DNA from: Caulobacter sp. UNC358MFTsu5.1
GTDB taxonomy: Bacteria > Pseudomonadota > Alphaproteobacteria > Caulobacterales > Caulobacteraceae
Assembly (NCBI RefSeq): GCF_000712075.1
Contig: NZ_JONW01000009.1
Location: forward strand, 310,001 to 374,000
Length of the DNA: 64,000 nt
Direction of reading: 5' to 3'
The number at the start of each line of letters is the position of its first letter. Position 1 is the stretch's first letter. Shown in pieces: positions 33,028 through 43,000 of this stretch. Both the position numbers and the translations under genes were made by a program. The notes below the pieces were generated by a model. The model saw only the letters and a program-made list of their open reading frames with translations. It searched no databases and was not told where the DNA came from.

Positions 33028-34104
33028 CTATCGCACCGCCGCCGCGATCGCCTCGCCGCAGGCCACCGTGCCCAGCGGGCCGCCGAGGTCGCGGGTGCGC
33101 AGCGCCTGGTTGGCCAGCACCGCCTCGATGGCGGTCACCACGGCCGCCGCCGCCTCGCGCTCGCCCAGATGGTCGAGCATCAGCGCCGCCGCCCAGATCT
33201 GTCCCACCGGATTGGCGATCCACTGTCCGGCGATGTCGGGCGCCGAGCCGTGCACCGGCTCGAACAGCGAAGGGAACTTCCGCTCCGGATTGATGTTGGC
33301 CGCCGGGGCGATGCCGATGGTGCCGGTGCAGGCGGGGCCCAGGTCCGACAGGATGTCGCCGAACAGGTTGGAGGCCACCACCACGTCGAACCAGTCGGGG
33401 TGCTGCACGAAATGCGCGGTCAGGATGTCGATATGGTACTTGTCCCAGCGCACGTCCGGATAGCTGGCCGCCATCGCCTCCACCCGCTCGTCCCAGTAGG
33501 GCATGGTGATCGAGATGCCATTGGACTTGGTCGCGGAGGTGAGGTGCTTCTTCTCCCGGCGCTGGGCCAGGTCGAAGGCGTATTTCAGCACGCGGTCGAC
33601 CCCGATGCGGGTCATCACCGTCTCCTGCACCACCACCTCGCGCTCGGTGCCGGGGAAGATCTTCCCGCCGATCGAGGAGTATTCGCCCTCGGTGTTCTCG
33701 CGCACGACGTAGAAGTCGATGTCGCCCGGCCCGCGCCCGGCCAGCGGGCTGGGCACGCCCGGCATCAGCTTCACGGGGCGCAGGTTCACATACTGATCGA
33801 ACTCGCGCCGGAACTGGATCAGCGAGCCCCACAGCGAGACATGGTCAGGCACCGTCTCGGGCCAGCCGACCGCGCCGAAGAAGATGGCGTCATGACCACC
33901 GATCAGCGTCTTCCAGTCGTCCGGCATCATCTGGCCGTGCCGGAGATAGTAGTCGCAGGAGGCGAAATCGAAGTGGTCGTACTCGAACCGGCAGCCGTAT
34001 TTCGCCGACACGGCGTCCAGCACGCGCAGGCCCTCGGGCACGACCTCCTTGCCGATCCCGTCCCCGGGGATGACTGCGATGCGGTAGGTGCGGTTGGTGC
34101 TCAT
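33028..34104 (-). CDS. ttuC: Tartrate dehydrogenase-like (isocitrate/isopropylmalate dehydrogenase family)
   Basis: A 358-residue metal-dependent decarboxylating dehydrogenase. Landmarks are IAVIPGDGIGKEVVPEGL, substrate-binding arginines in VNLRPVKLMPG, VVRENTEGEYSS, and the metal/cofactor segment ASNLFGDILSDLGPACTG followed by FEPVHGSAPDIAG. The family has tartrate dehydrogenase/decarboxylase (TtuC) and D-malate dehydrogenase as close members; LeuB is less likely because the genes here are catabolic. The start overlaps the upstream glycerate kinase stop by ATGA (34101-34104). It converts tartrate or malate to oxaloglycolate, glycerate or pyruvate. Confidence 0.85.
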   Translation of the reverse strand: MSTNRTYRIAVIPGDGIGKEVVPEGLRVLDAVSAKYGCRFEYDHFDFASCDYYLRHGQMMPDDWKTLIGGHDAIFFGAVGWPETVPDHVSLWGSLIQFRREFDQYVNLRPVKLMPGVPSPLAGRGPGDIDFYVVRENTEGEYSSIGGKIFPGTEREVVVQETVMTRIGVDRVLKYAFDLAQRREKKHLTSATKSNGISITMPYWDERVEAMAASYPDVRWDKYHIDILTAHFVQHPDWFDVVVASNLFGDILSDLGPACTGTIGIAPAANINPERKFPSLFEPVHGSAPDIAGQWIANPVGQIWAAALMLDHLGEREAAAAVVTAIEAVLANQALRTRDLGGPLGTVACGEAIAAAVR

Positions 34105-35375
34105 CGGAACTCTCGGGAAGCGACGGACGGATCGATCAGGATCGCCCGGAAGTCGTTGACGTTTGTCAGGGTCGGGCCGGTGACCACAAGCCCCCCGACC
34201 GCCTGGAAGAAGCCGTAGCCGTCGTTGTCGTCCAGCCGGTCGCGGGCGTTGAGGCCCAGCCGCCGGGCCAGCGTCGGCGTCTCAGGCCCCAGCACGGCGC
34301 CGGCGTTGTCCTCGGAGCCGTCGATGCCGTCGGTGTCGGCGGCGAGGGCGTGCACGCCGGGCAGGCCGTCCAGCGCCACGGCCAGGGCCAGCAGGAACTC
34401 GGCGTTGCGCCCGCCGCGACCGCCGCCGCGCACGGTCACCGTGGTCTCGCCGCCGGACAGGACCGCCCAGCGGCCGCGTCGACGCCGGGTCAGGGCCATC
34501 AGGCATTGGACGAGATCGGCGTGCTCGCCCGCGATCTCCCGCGCCTCGCCCTCGATCCGGTCGCCCAGGACCACCGGCGTGTAGCCGTGCTCGCGCGCGA
34601 CGGCGGCGGCGGCCTCCAGCGACTTGGCGGGCGTGGCGATCATCCGGACGTCGGCGCGAACCGCGTCCGGCCCGGGTGTCTCGCTGCGCGGATCCAGCAG
34701 CCAGGCGCGGACGGCGTCGGGTACGGTGTCCAGCCGACGCTCGAGGATCGCCAGGGCCTCGGCCGAGGTCCTCGGATCGCCCAGGGTCGGGCCCGAGGCG
34801 ATCACCGCCGGGTCGTCGCCGGGCACGTCGGAGATGACCAGGGTGACCACCTTGGCCGGCGCGGCCGCCAGCGCCAGCCGGCCGCCCTTGATGGCCGAAA
34901 GATGCTTGCGCACGCAGTTGATCTCGCCGATCGGCGCGCCGGATTTCAGCAACGCCCGGGTGACCGCCTGCTTGTCGGCGAGGGTGACGCCCTCCCCCGG
35001 GGCCGCCAGCAGCGCCGAGCCGCCCCCGGAGAGCAGGCAGAGCACCAGGTCGTCCTCGGTGAGCCCCCTCACCCGCTCCAGGATCGCCTGGGCCGCCCGC
35101 GCCCCGGCCGCGTCGGACACCGGGTGGGCGGCCTCCACGACCTCGATGCGCTCGCAGGGGATCGCGTGCCCGTAGCGTGTGACCACCAGGCCCGACAGCG
35201 GTTCGGGCCAGTGCGTCTCGACGGCCCGCGCCATCGCCGCCGCCGCCTTCCCCGCCCCGACCACGATCGTCCGCCCGCGCGGCGGGTCCGGCAGGAACGA
35301 CGGCAGCCGCGACGCCGGCGAGGCGGCGTCGACCGCGGCGTCGAACATGGCGCGAAGAAGGACCCCGGGCTGCAT
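34101..35375 (-). CDS. ttuD: Glycerate 2-kinase / hydroxypyruvate reductase-like (TtuD, MOFRL family)
   Basis: A 424-residue class-II glycerate kinase (GckA/TtuD type). It has the N-terminal TIVVGAGKAAAAMARAVE, the nucleotide-binding CLLSGGGSALLAAP, NCVRKHLSAIKGGRLA, and a C-terminal MOFRL domain with VLSGGETTVTVRGGGRGGRN and the aspartates in LAADTDGIDGSED. It phosphorylates D-glycerate to 2-phosphoglycerate. ATG at 35375 is chosen; an in-frame GTG at 35381 is possible. It is coupled to the tartrate dehydrogenase-like gene and lies 70 bases after the TonB receptor. The ttuC-ttuD pair strongly suggests funnelling of a tartrate-like acid into glycolysis. Confidence 0.87.
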   Translation of the reverse strand: MQPGVLLRAMFDAAVDAASPASRLPSFLPDPPRGRTIVVGAGKAAAAMARAVETHWPEPLSGLVVTRYGHAIPCERIEVVEAAHPVSDAAGARAAQAILERVRGLTEDDLVLCLLSGGGSALLAAPGEGVTLADKQAVTRALLKSGAPIGEINCVRKHLSAIKGGRLALAAAPAKVVTLVISDVPGDDPAVIASGPTLGDPRTSAEALAILERRLDTVPDAVRAWLLDPRSETPGPDAVRADVRMIATPAKSLEAAAAVAREHGYTPVVLGDRIEGEAREIAGEHADLVQCLMALTRRRRGRWAVLSGGETTVTVRGGGRGGRNAEFLLALAVALDGLPGVHALAADTDGIDGSEDNAGAVLGPETPTLARRLGLNARDRLDDNDGYGFFQAVGGLVVTGPTLTNVNDFRAILIDPSVASREFR

Positions 35376-35445
35376 CAGCACCCCGGGGCCAGGGAAGGAC
35401 CAGGGCCGCGTCGATGACGCGCGCCCGATCCGCTCGAGGTCATGG

Positions 35446-37599
35446 TCAGCGGGTCCAGTTGAAGGTCACGCCGAAGGTGCGCGGCGGGGCGTAGGCGCCG
35501 AAGTTCGCGCCCAGGAACGAGCCCTGGAAGGTGCGCGTGACCTCGTCGCTCAGGTTCTTGCCCCACAGGGACAGCGACCAGCGGTCGTGCGGCTCGGTGT
35601 AGACGATACGGCCGTCATAGAAATTGGTCGGCGACCGCCGTTCCGGACCCTCGTTGGAATTGTCGTCCCAGATGCTGCTTTCGTAGCGGTAGTCGATCGC
35701 GAAGCGCACCGCGCCGCCGCCCGCCAGCGACCAGTCATATGAGGGCGACAGCACCACCTTGTGCTTCGGCACGCGGGCGATCTGGTTGCCGGCGTAGCTG
35801 ACACCGGGCTCGGCCTCGTACTCGTCGAACTTGGCGTCGGTGTAGCCGTAGGACGCCACCAGCTTGGCGCCGTGGAACGGCCGCCAGCTGAGATAGGTCT
35901 CGTAGCCCTTGATGGTGGCCGCGCCGGCGTTGTCGGTGACCACCGCGCCGCTGGGCACGGTCCGGCGGGTCTGCAGGTCGCTGTAGTCCATCCAGTAGAG
36001 GGTGTTGTTCCAGACCAGCGCGCCGCCCAGGAACGTGCTCTTCTGGCCGAGCTCGTACTGGGTGGCGTGCTCGGGATCGAACGCGTCGCCCGCCTCCTCC
36101 GCCGTCGCCGGCAGGTCCTGGAACCCGCCGCTTTTGAACCCGGTCGAGATCATCGCGTAGAACAGGTTGTTCTTGTCCGGCTGGAAGTTGACGCCGGTCC
36201 GCCAGGTCACCGCGTCGAACGAGGCCGAGGACGAGACGTCGAACGGCTCCTCGGCGCGGAACAGCGAGTCCCCGGCCAGGTCGTCGACGCGGTAGTCCTT
36301 CTTGTCCTTCGAGTAGCGCAGGCCGCCGATCACCGCGAAGCGCTCGCCCACCGGCACGGTGACGTCGCCGTAGACCGCGTAGCTCTTCAGCTGGGCGTCC
36401 TGGGTGAAGACCTCGGTTCCGGCCCCGCCGATGTCGAGCACCAGGGTGTCGGTCCGGTGCGTGTCGCTGTTGAAGTTGTAGAGGCCGACCACCCACTGGA
36501 CCGGGCTGTCCGGCAGGGAGGAGAGCCGCAGCTCGTGGCTGGAGGCGTCGCTTGTCTCGGCGTTGCCGCCCTCGATGCCGATGAAGTTGGTCGACGGGTT
36601 GCCGCCGTCGAAGTCGTAATAGGTGTCGTAGTCGAGGTCGCGGTACGAGCCCAGATAGGTCAGGGTCGCGAACGACAGGTCCCAGTCGGCCTGGAAGCGC
36701 AGGCCCCAGGTGTCGCGGTCCTGGTGGCCGTCGATCGAGCCCGCCGAATGGTCGCGATCCCGATCCACGGTCCAGAAGGCCGCGTACGGGCTGCTGTCAT
36801 CCAGATCGAGCACGTGCTGTCCCGGACCGGTGCCGCGGTCGCGCGTGCCGTCGACGCCCGCCTGGACGCGGAAGGTCGGGCTGAGTTCGGCCGCCACCTG
36901 GAACCGGCCGCTCAGGGTGTCCTGGTCCTCCAGCGAGCCGCCGGTGAAGGTGTTGTCGACATAGCCGTCATGCTTGCGCCAGGCGGCGCTGGCGCGCACG
37001 GCGGCCTTTCCGTCGGCGAAGGGCGCGTTGACGAAGCCCGCGCCCTCGAACCGGTCGTAGTTCCCGACCGTCGCCTCGACGCCCGTGTCGAAGCCGCTCA
37101 GGTTCGGGCGCTTGGACACGACATTGACCGCGCCGCCGACGACGTTGCGGCCGTACAGCGTGCCCTGGGGTCCCTTCAGCACCTCGATCCGCTCGACGTC
37201 GAACGCGTCGAAGGCGACCATGGCCGGGCGGCCCAGATAGATCTCGTCGAGGAAGACGGCCGAGCTCGGATCGCCCGCGGCCCCGCGGTCGGTCGAGCCG
37301 ATGCCGCGGATGGCGATGCGCGGCTGCGAGGCCGGGAAGGCGTCGAACTCCAGGCCCGGCGTGCGGCTGGAGACGTCGTCGATCTCACGGATGCGGGCTT
37401 CCTTCACCTGCTCGGCGCCGAAGGCGGTCACGGTCACCGGCACGTCCTGCAGGCGTTCGCTGCGGCGCTGGGCGGTGACGACCACCTCGTCGAGCATGGC
37501 GTTGTCGGCCGACGCGGCCTGGGCCAGCGCGTGACCGGCGGACATCAGCGCCGTCGCGGCGACGCCACACGCCAGCACCTTGCGGCTCATCGAGACCAT
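35446..37599 (-). CDS. TonB-dependent outer-membrane receptor (hydroxy-acid locus)
   Basis: A 717-residue receptor. A signal peptide (about residues 1-28, ending HALAQA) is followed by TonB box LDEVVVTAQRR, a plug with IEVLKGPQGTLYGRNVVGGAVN, and a barrel. The C-terminus is VTFNWTR, so the usual terminal aromatic is displaced by three residues. The ATG at 37599 follows GGGGAGGGCG; an upstream in-frame start at 37620 is less supported. It is first in the operon with glycerate kinase and tartrate-dehydrogenase-like genes, and GntR-type boxes (37664-37695) lie upstream. It probably imports the locus substrate, perhaps a sugar-acid or hydroxycinnamoyl-tartrate conjugate. Confidence 0.9.
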   Translation of the reverse strand: MVSMSRKVLACGVAATALMSAGHALAQAASADNAMLDEVVVTAQRRSERLQDVPVTVTAFGAEQVKEARIREIDDVSSRTPGLEFDAFPASQPRIAIRGIGSTDRGAAGDPSSAVFLDEIYLGRPAMVAFDAFDVERIEVLKGPQGTLYGRNVVGGAVNVVSKRPNLSGFDTGVEATVGNYDRFEGAGFVNAPFADGKAAVRASAAWRKHDGYVDNTFTGGSLEDQDTLSGRFQVAAELSPTFRVQAGVDGTRDRGTGPGQHVLDLDDSSPYAAFWTVDRDRDHSAGSIDGHQDRDTWGLRFQADWDLSFATLTYLGSYRDLDYDTYYDFDGGNPSTNFIGIEGGNAETSDASSHELRLSSLPDSPVQWVVGLYNFNSDTHRTDTLVLDIGGAGTEVFTQDAQLKSYAVYGDVTVPVGERFAVIGGLRYSKDKKDYRVDDLAGDSLFRAEEPFDVSSSASFDAVTWRTGVNFQPDKNNLFYAMISTGFKSGGFQDLPATAEEAGDAFDPEHATQYELGQKSTFLGGALVWNNTLYWMDYSDLQTRRTVPSGAVVTDNAGAATIKGYETYLSWRPFHGAKLVASYGYTDAKFDEYEAEPGVSYAGNQIARVPKHKVVLSPSYDWSLAGGGAVRFAIDYRYESSIWDDNSNEGPERRSPTNFYDGRIVYTEPHDRWSLSLWGKNLSDEVTRTFQGSFLGANFGAYAPPRTFGVTFNWTR

Positions 37600-37663
37600 A
37601 TCGCCCTCCCCTGGGGTCATTATTGAACCCCGTCTCAGCGGGGATGCCGGGACGATAGACAGC

Positions 37664-37695
37664 CTGGATGCTGTCGGTCAACAGATTGCATCCAA
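37664..37695. promoter_or_regulatory. GntR/FadR-type operator pair before TonB-ttuD-ttuC operon
   Basis: CTGGATGCTG (37664-37673) and TTGCATCCAA (37686-37695) form inverted GGATGC/GCATCC arms. The second box repeats exactly at 29452-29461 before the AtuA operon. The boxes lie 65-96 bases upstream of the receptor start and near the end of the GntR gene that may bind them. Confidence 0.6.
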
Positions 37696-37751
37696 TTTTA
37701 TGTCTGTTTGAATGTGATCCTTGACGGTGGCGGATACGGGCGGCAGGTTCC

Positions 37752-38513
37752 CTAGCGAAGGGTCGCGATCGCCAGGATACGCGCCTTGGTGCGGAGGACG
37801 TGTTCGATCATGAGGCGCTCGGCCCCCTCGCCATCCCCCGCGCGGATCGCCGCCAGCAGGTTCTCGTGATCGGTCTGCGACTGGACGATGTGCGGCGGGA
37901 CGGTCGCCGCGATCTGGCGCGCGCGGGGCGGCACGTGGGCCGCGACCGTGGGCGACACCCGCACCGCGTCGCCGAACACCGGATAGAGGATCGTCATCCG
38001 CATGGCGTGGCGCAGCACCAGGTTGTTGGCGGCGTGATGGATCCGGCGGTGGAAGATCCAGTTGCAGTCGTACCACTCGTATTCGATGGCTTCGGACCAC
38101 TCGCCGCGATCGACGATGGCGCGGCCGCGCGCCACCAGTTCCTCCAGCGGCTGGAGCCCCTCCTCGGTCCAGCCTTGCTCGATCGACAGCCGGCAGGCCA
38201 GGCCCTCGATCCGCGCGCGCACCTCGATCGAGTCGTAGATGTCGCCCAAGGTCACGGCGCGGACGGTGTAGCCCCGGTTCATGTTGTAGAGCACCAGCCC
38301 CTCGGCCGAGAGCACGGCCAGGGCGCTGCGCACCGGCGTGCGCGAGACGTCGAGCTGGGTCGCCAGGGCCTCGGCGCGCAGGCGCGTGCCGGGCGCGATC
38401 TCGCCGGTGACGATCATCTCGCGCAGTCGGGTCAGCACCGTATGGGTGGCCGGCTCGGTGTTCTGGGGATCGGCCAAAGCCTCGGCGCCGTCCGTCATCT
38501 TCGCCCCCGCCAT
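37752..38513 (-). CDS. GntR-family (FadR/FCD-type) transcriptional regulator
   Basis: A 253-residue regulator. The N-terminal winged helix (about residues 25-85) shows VLTRLREMIVTGEIAPGTRL, LATQLDVSRTPVRSALAVL and the wing GLVLYNMNRGYTV. The C-terminal all-helical FCD domain follows (DIYDSIEVRARIEGLACRL, then FHRRIHHAANN and HENLLAAIRAGD, which carry the histidines commonly used for metal or ligand binding). ATG at 38513 (GGAG upstream) is chosen; ATG at 38498 is a near-equal choice. It is divergent from the CitMHS transporter gene and is the likely repressor of both neighbouring operons through TTGGATGCAA boxes. Confidence 0.85.
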   Translation of the reverse strand: MAGAKMTDGAEALADPQNTEPATHTVLTRLREMIVTGEIAPGTRLRAEALATQLDVSRTPVRSALAVLSAEGLVLYNMNRGYTVRAVTLGDIYDSIEVRARIEGLACRLSIEQGWTEEGLQPLEELVARGRAIVDRGEWSEAIEYEWYDCNWIFHRRIHHAANNLVLRHAMRMTILYPVFGDAVRVSPTVAAHVPPRARQIAATVPPHIVQSQTDHENLLAAIRAGDGEGAERLMIEHVLRTKARILAIATLR

Positions 38514-38641
38514 CGCATGCTCCGAGAATCTTCCTGTCGCCCCACGGTGAGCGATCCCCCGGAGCGATACAATCATCCGGCGCCGCGCGTCCCCCTCATT
38601 CAACCATCCGCCCCCGGCCGATCGCCGACGGAGACCTCCAC

Positions 38642-39982
38642 GTGACGCCCAGCATCTTCCTGAATCCGGCCTTCCTCGGCCTGGCCATGGTCGTGACCTT
38701 CATGACGCTGATCATGACCAAGCGCATGTCGGCGATCGCCGCCCTGCTGCTGGTGCCGATCCTGTTCGGCCTGATCGCGGGCGCCGGCGCGGGGCTGGGC
38801 CCGATGATGATCAAGGGCGTCCTGCAGGTCGCCCCCACCGCGCTGATGCTGGCCTTCGCCGTGCTCTATTTCGCGATCATGATGGACGCGGGCCTGTTCG
38901 ATCCGCTGGTGAGGAAGGTGCTGGCCACGGTCGGCGAAGACCCCGTGCGCATCGCCCTGGGCACCGCCGTGCTGGCGACCGTGGTCTCGCTGGACGGCGA
39001 CGGCACCACGACGGCGCTGATCGTCATCACCGCCATGCTGCCCGTCTATCGCAAGGTCGGGATGAATCCGTTGATCCTCGCCACCCTGCTGGGCTCGACC
39101 AATTCCCTGATGAACTTCGTGCCCTGGGGCGGACCGTCGGCGCGCGCGGCCAGCGCCGTTCATGCCGACCTGGCCCAGGTCTTCCTGCCCCTGCTGCCGG
39201 CGATGATCGCCGGGCTCGCCGGCGTCTACGGCCTGGCCTGGCTGTTCGGCCGGTCCGAGCGTCGGCGCCTGGCGGGAGCCGCGCCCGGCGCGACGATCGC
39301 CGCCCCGCCCGTCGTCGCGCTCGACACGCCCGCCGACAAGGCGGCGGAGGCCCTCCGCCGGCCCCGGCTATTCTGGCTGAACCTCGTCCTGACCGTGGGC
39401 CTGCTACTGGGGATGATTCTGAGCCTGGCGCCGCTGCCCGTCCTGATGATGGGCGCGTTCGCCGTCGCCGTGACGATCAACTACCCGAACCTGCGCGAGC
39501 AGAAGGCGCGGATCGCCGCCCATGCCGACAACGTCGTCAACGTGGTGGTGCTGATCTTCTCGGCCGGCGCCTTCACCGGCATCCTGAACGGCACGGGCAT
39601 GGCCGACGCCATGGCCACCGCCGCCCTGTCGGTCATCCCACCGAACATCGGACCGTTCCTGGCGCCGATCACCGCCCTGGCCAGCATGCCGCTGACCTTC
39701 GTGATGTCGAACGACGCCTACTATTTCGGCGTAGTGCCGGTGATCGCCCAGACCGCCGCCCACTACGGCATCGCGCCCGAGGCCATCGCCCGCGCCTCCC
39801 TGATCGGACAGCCGGTCCACGCGCTCAGCCCGCTGCTGGCGCCGATCTACCTGGCGTGCGGCCTGCTGGGCGTGGACGTCGCCGACGCCCAGCGGTTCGC
39901 CCTGAAGTGGGCGGTGCTGATCTGCCTGCTGGTGCTGGGCGCGGCCCTCCTGACGGGAGCCGTGCCCCTGGTCGCCGGCTAG
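38642..39982 (+). CDS. CitMHS-family citrate/hydroxy-acid transporter
   Basis: A 446-residue inner-membrane protein with about 12 hydrophobic segments. It opens IFLNPAFLGLAMVVTFMTLIM and carries VVSLDGDGTTTALIVITAMLP and LGSTNSLMNFVPWGGPSARAA, signatures of the citrate-metal:H+ symporter (CitMHS) family. The start is GTG at 38642 after GGAGACC. It is divergent from the GntR gene, so it is probably controlled by it. In this locus the cargo may be a tartrate-, malate- or citrate-like acid rather than citrate itself. A short dyad shared by both stop codons separates it from the convergent autotransporter gene. Confidence 0.85.
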   Translation: MTPSIFLNPAFLGLAMVVTFMTLIMTKRMSAIAALLLVPILFGLIAGAGAGLGPMMIKGVLQVAPTALMLAFAVLYFAIMMDAGLFDPLVRKVLATVGEDPVRIALGTAVLATVVSLDGDGTTTALIVITAMLPVYRKVGMNPLILATLLGSTNSLMNFVPWGGPSARAASAVHADLAQVFLPLLPAMIAGLAGVYGLAWLFGRSERRRLAGAAPGATIAAPPVVALDTPADKAAEALRRPRLFWLNLVLTVGLLLGMILSLAPLPVLMMGAFAVAVTINYPNLREQKARIAAHADNVVNVVVLIFSAGAFTGILNGTGMADAMATAALSVIPPNIGPFLAPITALASMPLTFVMSNDAYYFGVVPVIAQTAAHYGIAPEAIARASLIGQPVHALSPLLAPIYLACGLLGVDVADAQRFALKWAVLICLLVLGAALLTGAVPLVAG

Positions 39983-40010
39983 CGGCGGCCTCGACCTCCG
40001 GAGCCGCTAG
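39979..40010. terminator. Dyad spanning convergent stop codons
   Basis: CTAGCGGC (39979-39986) pairs with GCCGCTAG (40003-40010) around 16 bases. It contains the stop codons of both convergent genes. It is a weak terminator candidate with an 8-base stem and no T-run. Confidence 0.4.
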
Positions 40011-43000
40011 AAGCGGACCCGGATATCGAGGCCGGCCGATTGAGCGCGGATCCGGTCGCCGAACTCGCGGTCATAGCTGAAATGCACCGACACGCGGTCG
40101 TCGCCGATCACGTGGAAGTCGACGCCGGCCGTATAGGCGCTGCGGTCCAGGATCGTGCCGACCCGCGCCGCTTCGGACGCCGGATTGGCCCCGACCAGGC
40201 GGAACGGCATCTCGATCCGGTCGGTCGTGTTGAAAAGACCCCCGACCCGGAACGCCACCGCCGTCTGGCTGCGCACGCCCTGCCGCATCACGAAGCCCAG
40301 CGTCACCTCCGGATTGGCCGTGCCGATGAACTGGGTGTGCGAAGCGCCGCTCGCGCCCAGGCCGCCTAGCCCGCCTAGCCCGCCCTCGGCGAACTTCTGC
40401 TGGTGCAGGCCGGTCGCCCAGACGTTCAGCGCCGGACGCACGAACAGCCGTCCGTTCTCGACCACATAGGCGAAGCGCGCGTCGGTGCGCAGATAGCCGC
40501 TTTCCGGCTGGGCCTCGGCGCGTCCGGGCCCGAAGACCTCGACCGCGCGCGTGGTGTCCATCCACTGCCAGCCGCCGGACAGCGAGAAGGCCATCTCCGC
40601 CGAGCCGTGGGCGTGATCGCTGCGTTTCTTCAGGCCCAGGCCGGCGTTGAAGCCCTGCCCCTCGGCCAGCGAACGCATGTCGTCGACATCGACGCGGTCC
40701 AGGCGCTCGTATCCGACCGCCGCGGCCAGCGACCAGTCGCCGGCCAGCGGACGTTCGAAGCCGCCGCGCAGGCGCCCGCCCTCGACCTTGGCGCCGAGGG
40801 TCTGGGCGTCGGCCTCGCCGCGTGAGGTGACCCGCTCGATCGTCGTCCAGGCGCATTTGCCGTCCAGGCCCGCGCCAGGACTGGCGCAGTCGAACAGCTG
40901 GCTTGAGAAACTGTTGGCCGAGTACAGCTGGCTGCGCAGCGGCGCCAGGTAGGGCTCGGGATTGAGCTCGCCGAAGATCCGCGAATAGATCGCCTCCTGG
41001 CCGGCTTCCAGATTGCCGATCAGGGCCATCAGACGGCCCATGCCGCCGGAGTCTCCGGCCTGGATCGCCGAATTCATGTGTCGGCCCAGCGCCTGGCCGT
41101 TGTCGTTCAGGAAGCCCTGGTCGAAGTGCGGCGTGAAGGCCAGCTGGACGCCGGCCGCCCCCGTCACGACCCGGTAGTCCATCGCCAGGGTGTCGGCGAT
41201 CTTCAGGCCGTTGTCGACCGCCGAACCGGAGGCGAACAGGGTGACCGGCTTGGTGTCCTGCAGCCAGGTGAGCGTCACCTCGCCCATGCCCGCCACGCTG
41301 GCCGATCCCGTGACGTCCACATGGTCGGACGCATAGGGTCCGAAGGCCACGTCGAAGGCCATGCGGCCGGTCGAGGTCTGGACGAAGTCGCCGTCGATCG
41401 CGACCGTGTTGATCACCCGCAGCCCGTAATAGGGATTGGCGGCCGGATCGCCGAGATCGTCGTAATTGGCGAACTGCGCGCCGCCGGCCAGGTCGATCGG
41501 CGTACGCGGCGCCGACAGGCCCATCAGGAAGTCGCCGCTGTTGGTGAAGGCGCCGCCCGGGATCGCGGCCGGCGACAGCGAGAAGGCCGCCATGCGGGCC
41601 GAGGCCAGGCGCACCGTCGCGGTTTCCCGCAGGACGATCGAATGGGCGGCGATGAAGGTCGCCCCGTCCTGGTTGACGAAACTATTGTCGCCGCCGCCCA
41701 GATCGACGTCGCCGACGACCACGCCCAGGTTGTCGACATGATCGTCGCCGCCCGAGGTCCGGATGGCCAGGTTCGAGGTCGCCGAGACGTGCCCCGTGTT
41801 GACCAGGGTGTTGTCGGCGCCGCCGTCGATCACGACGCCCGCGCCCGTTCCCGAACCGCCGCGCGTCACGCCGCTCAGGCTGATGTCGATGTCGCCCGCG
41901 CCGCTGGAGCCCTGGCTCTGGGCGAAGACGGCCACGCCGTCCGCGCCGACCGCCATGATGTCGTCGGCCAAGTTCAGCGAGATCGAACCGCCCGCCCCTT
42001 CGCCGCCGGCCGCGCCCTGATGGACGTCGTCCACCCAGCCGCCGCCGCCGCCCAGGCTCTGGACCGCGACGCCGTAGGCGCCCGCCCCCGTCGTCAGCAC
42101 GCCGCCGGTCTGGGTGAAGGCGATGTCGCCGCCGCCGCCGATATTGTCCTGGTTCAGGCTCACGTCCGTGACGCCGCCGCCCAGCACCGCCCCGCCGCCG
42201 CCGCCGATCGATTGCAGCAGCACGCCATGCGCCCCCGCGCCGGCCGTGACGATGACGCCGTCCTGGTCGAGCGTGACGTCGCCGCCGTCGCCCGCCGCGC
42301 CCGCGGTCGCGCCCAGGCTCGCCGCGCCGCCGGCGGGACTGGTCAGGTTGACCACGCCGCCGCCAGCGCCGATCGACTGGACCAGCAGACCCGCGGCGTG
42401 ATCCCCCGTCGTGACGATCGCGCCGTCGAAGCGGGCGGTGACCGCTCCGCCCGAAAGGTCCGTGCCGCCGGCTGAGCCCAGGCTCAGGGTCGGGGCGACC
42501 GTCGCCGCGTCCGCGCCCGTGACGACCACGTCGGCCACGCCACCGCCGCCGCCCACGCTCTGCAGGATCGCGCCGGCGCCGAGCGCGCCCGTGGTGGTGA
42601 TCCGGCCCTGTTGGTCGCGGACCACCGCGCCGCCGCCCTCGTCGGTCCCGTTCCGGCCGCCCAGGGCCACGGACACCGGTCCGACCGACGCGCCCTGCGC
42701 CACGTCCACGGTGACCACCGCCCGGCCGCCCCCGCCGCCGATCGACTGGTCCAGCACGCCCGGCGAATGGGCGCCGTTCATCAGGATGTCGCCGGCCTGG
42801 CTGTTGTCCAGGTCGCCGCCAAGGTTGCGCGCGCCGTCGATCCCGCCCAGGGCCACGTCCACCGCCAGCGGCATGGCCTCGCCGCCGACCTCGGTCAGCG
42901 GGTCGACCGCCAGGGCCGACAGGGTCGACACGTCGTCCTCGGGCGTGGCCGCGACCTCGAGATTGACGCGCAGCACGCCGCCGCCGCCGCCGATCGACTG

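Noticed and set aside
35761..37626. Plus-strand open frame of 621 codons
   Set aside because: It is antisense to the TonB receptor, whose signal peptide, TonB box and plug are unmistakable.
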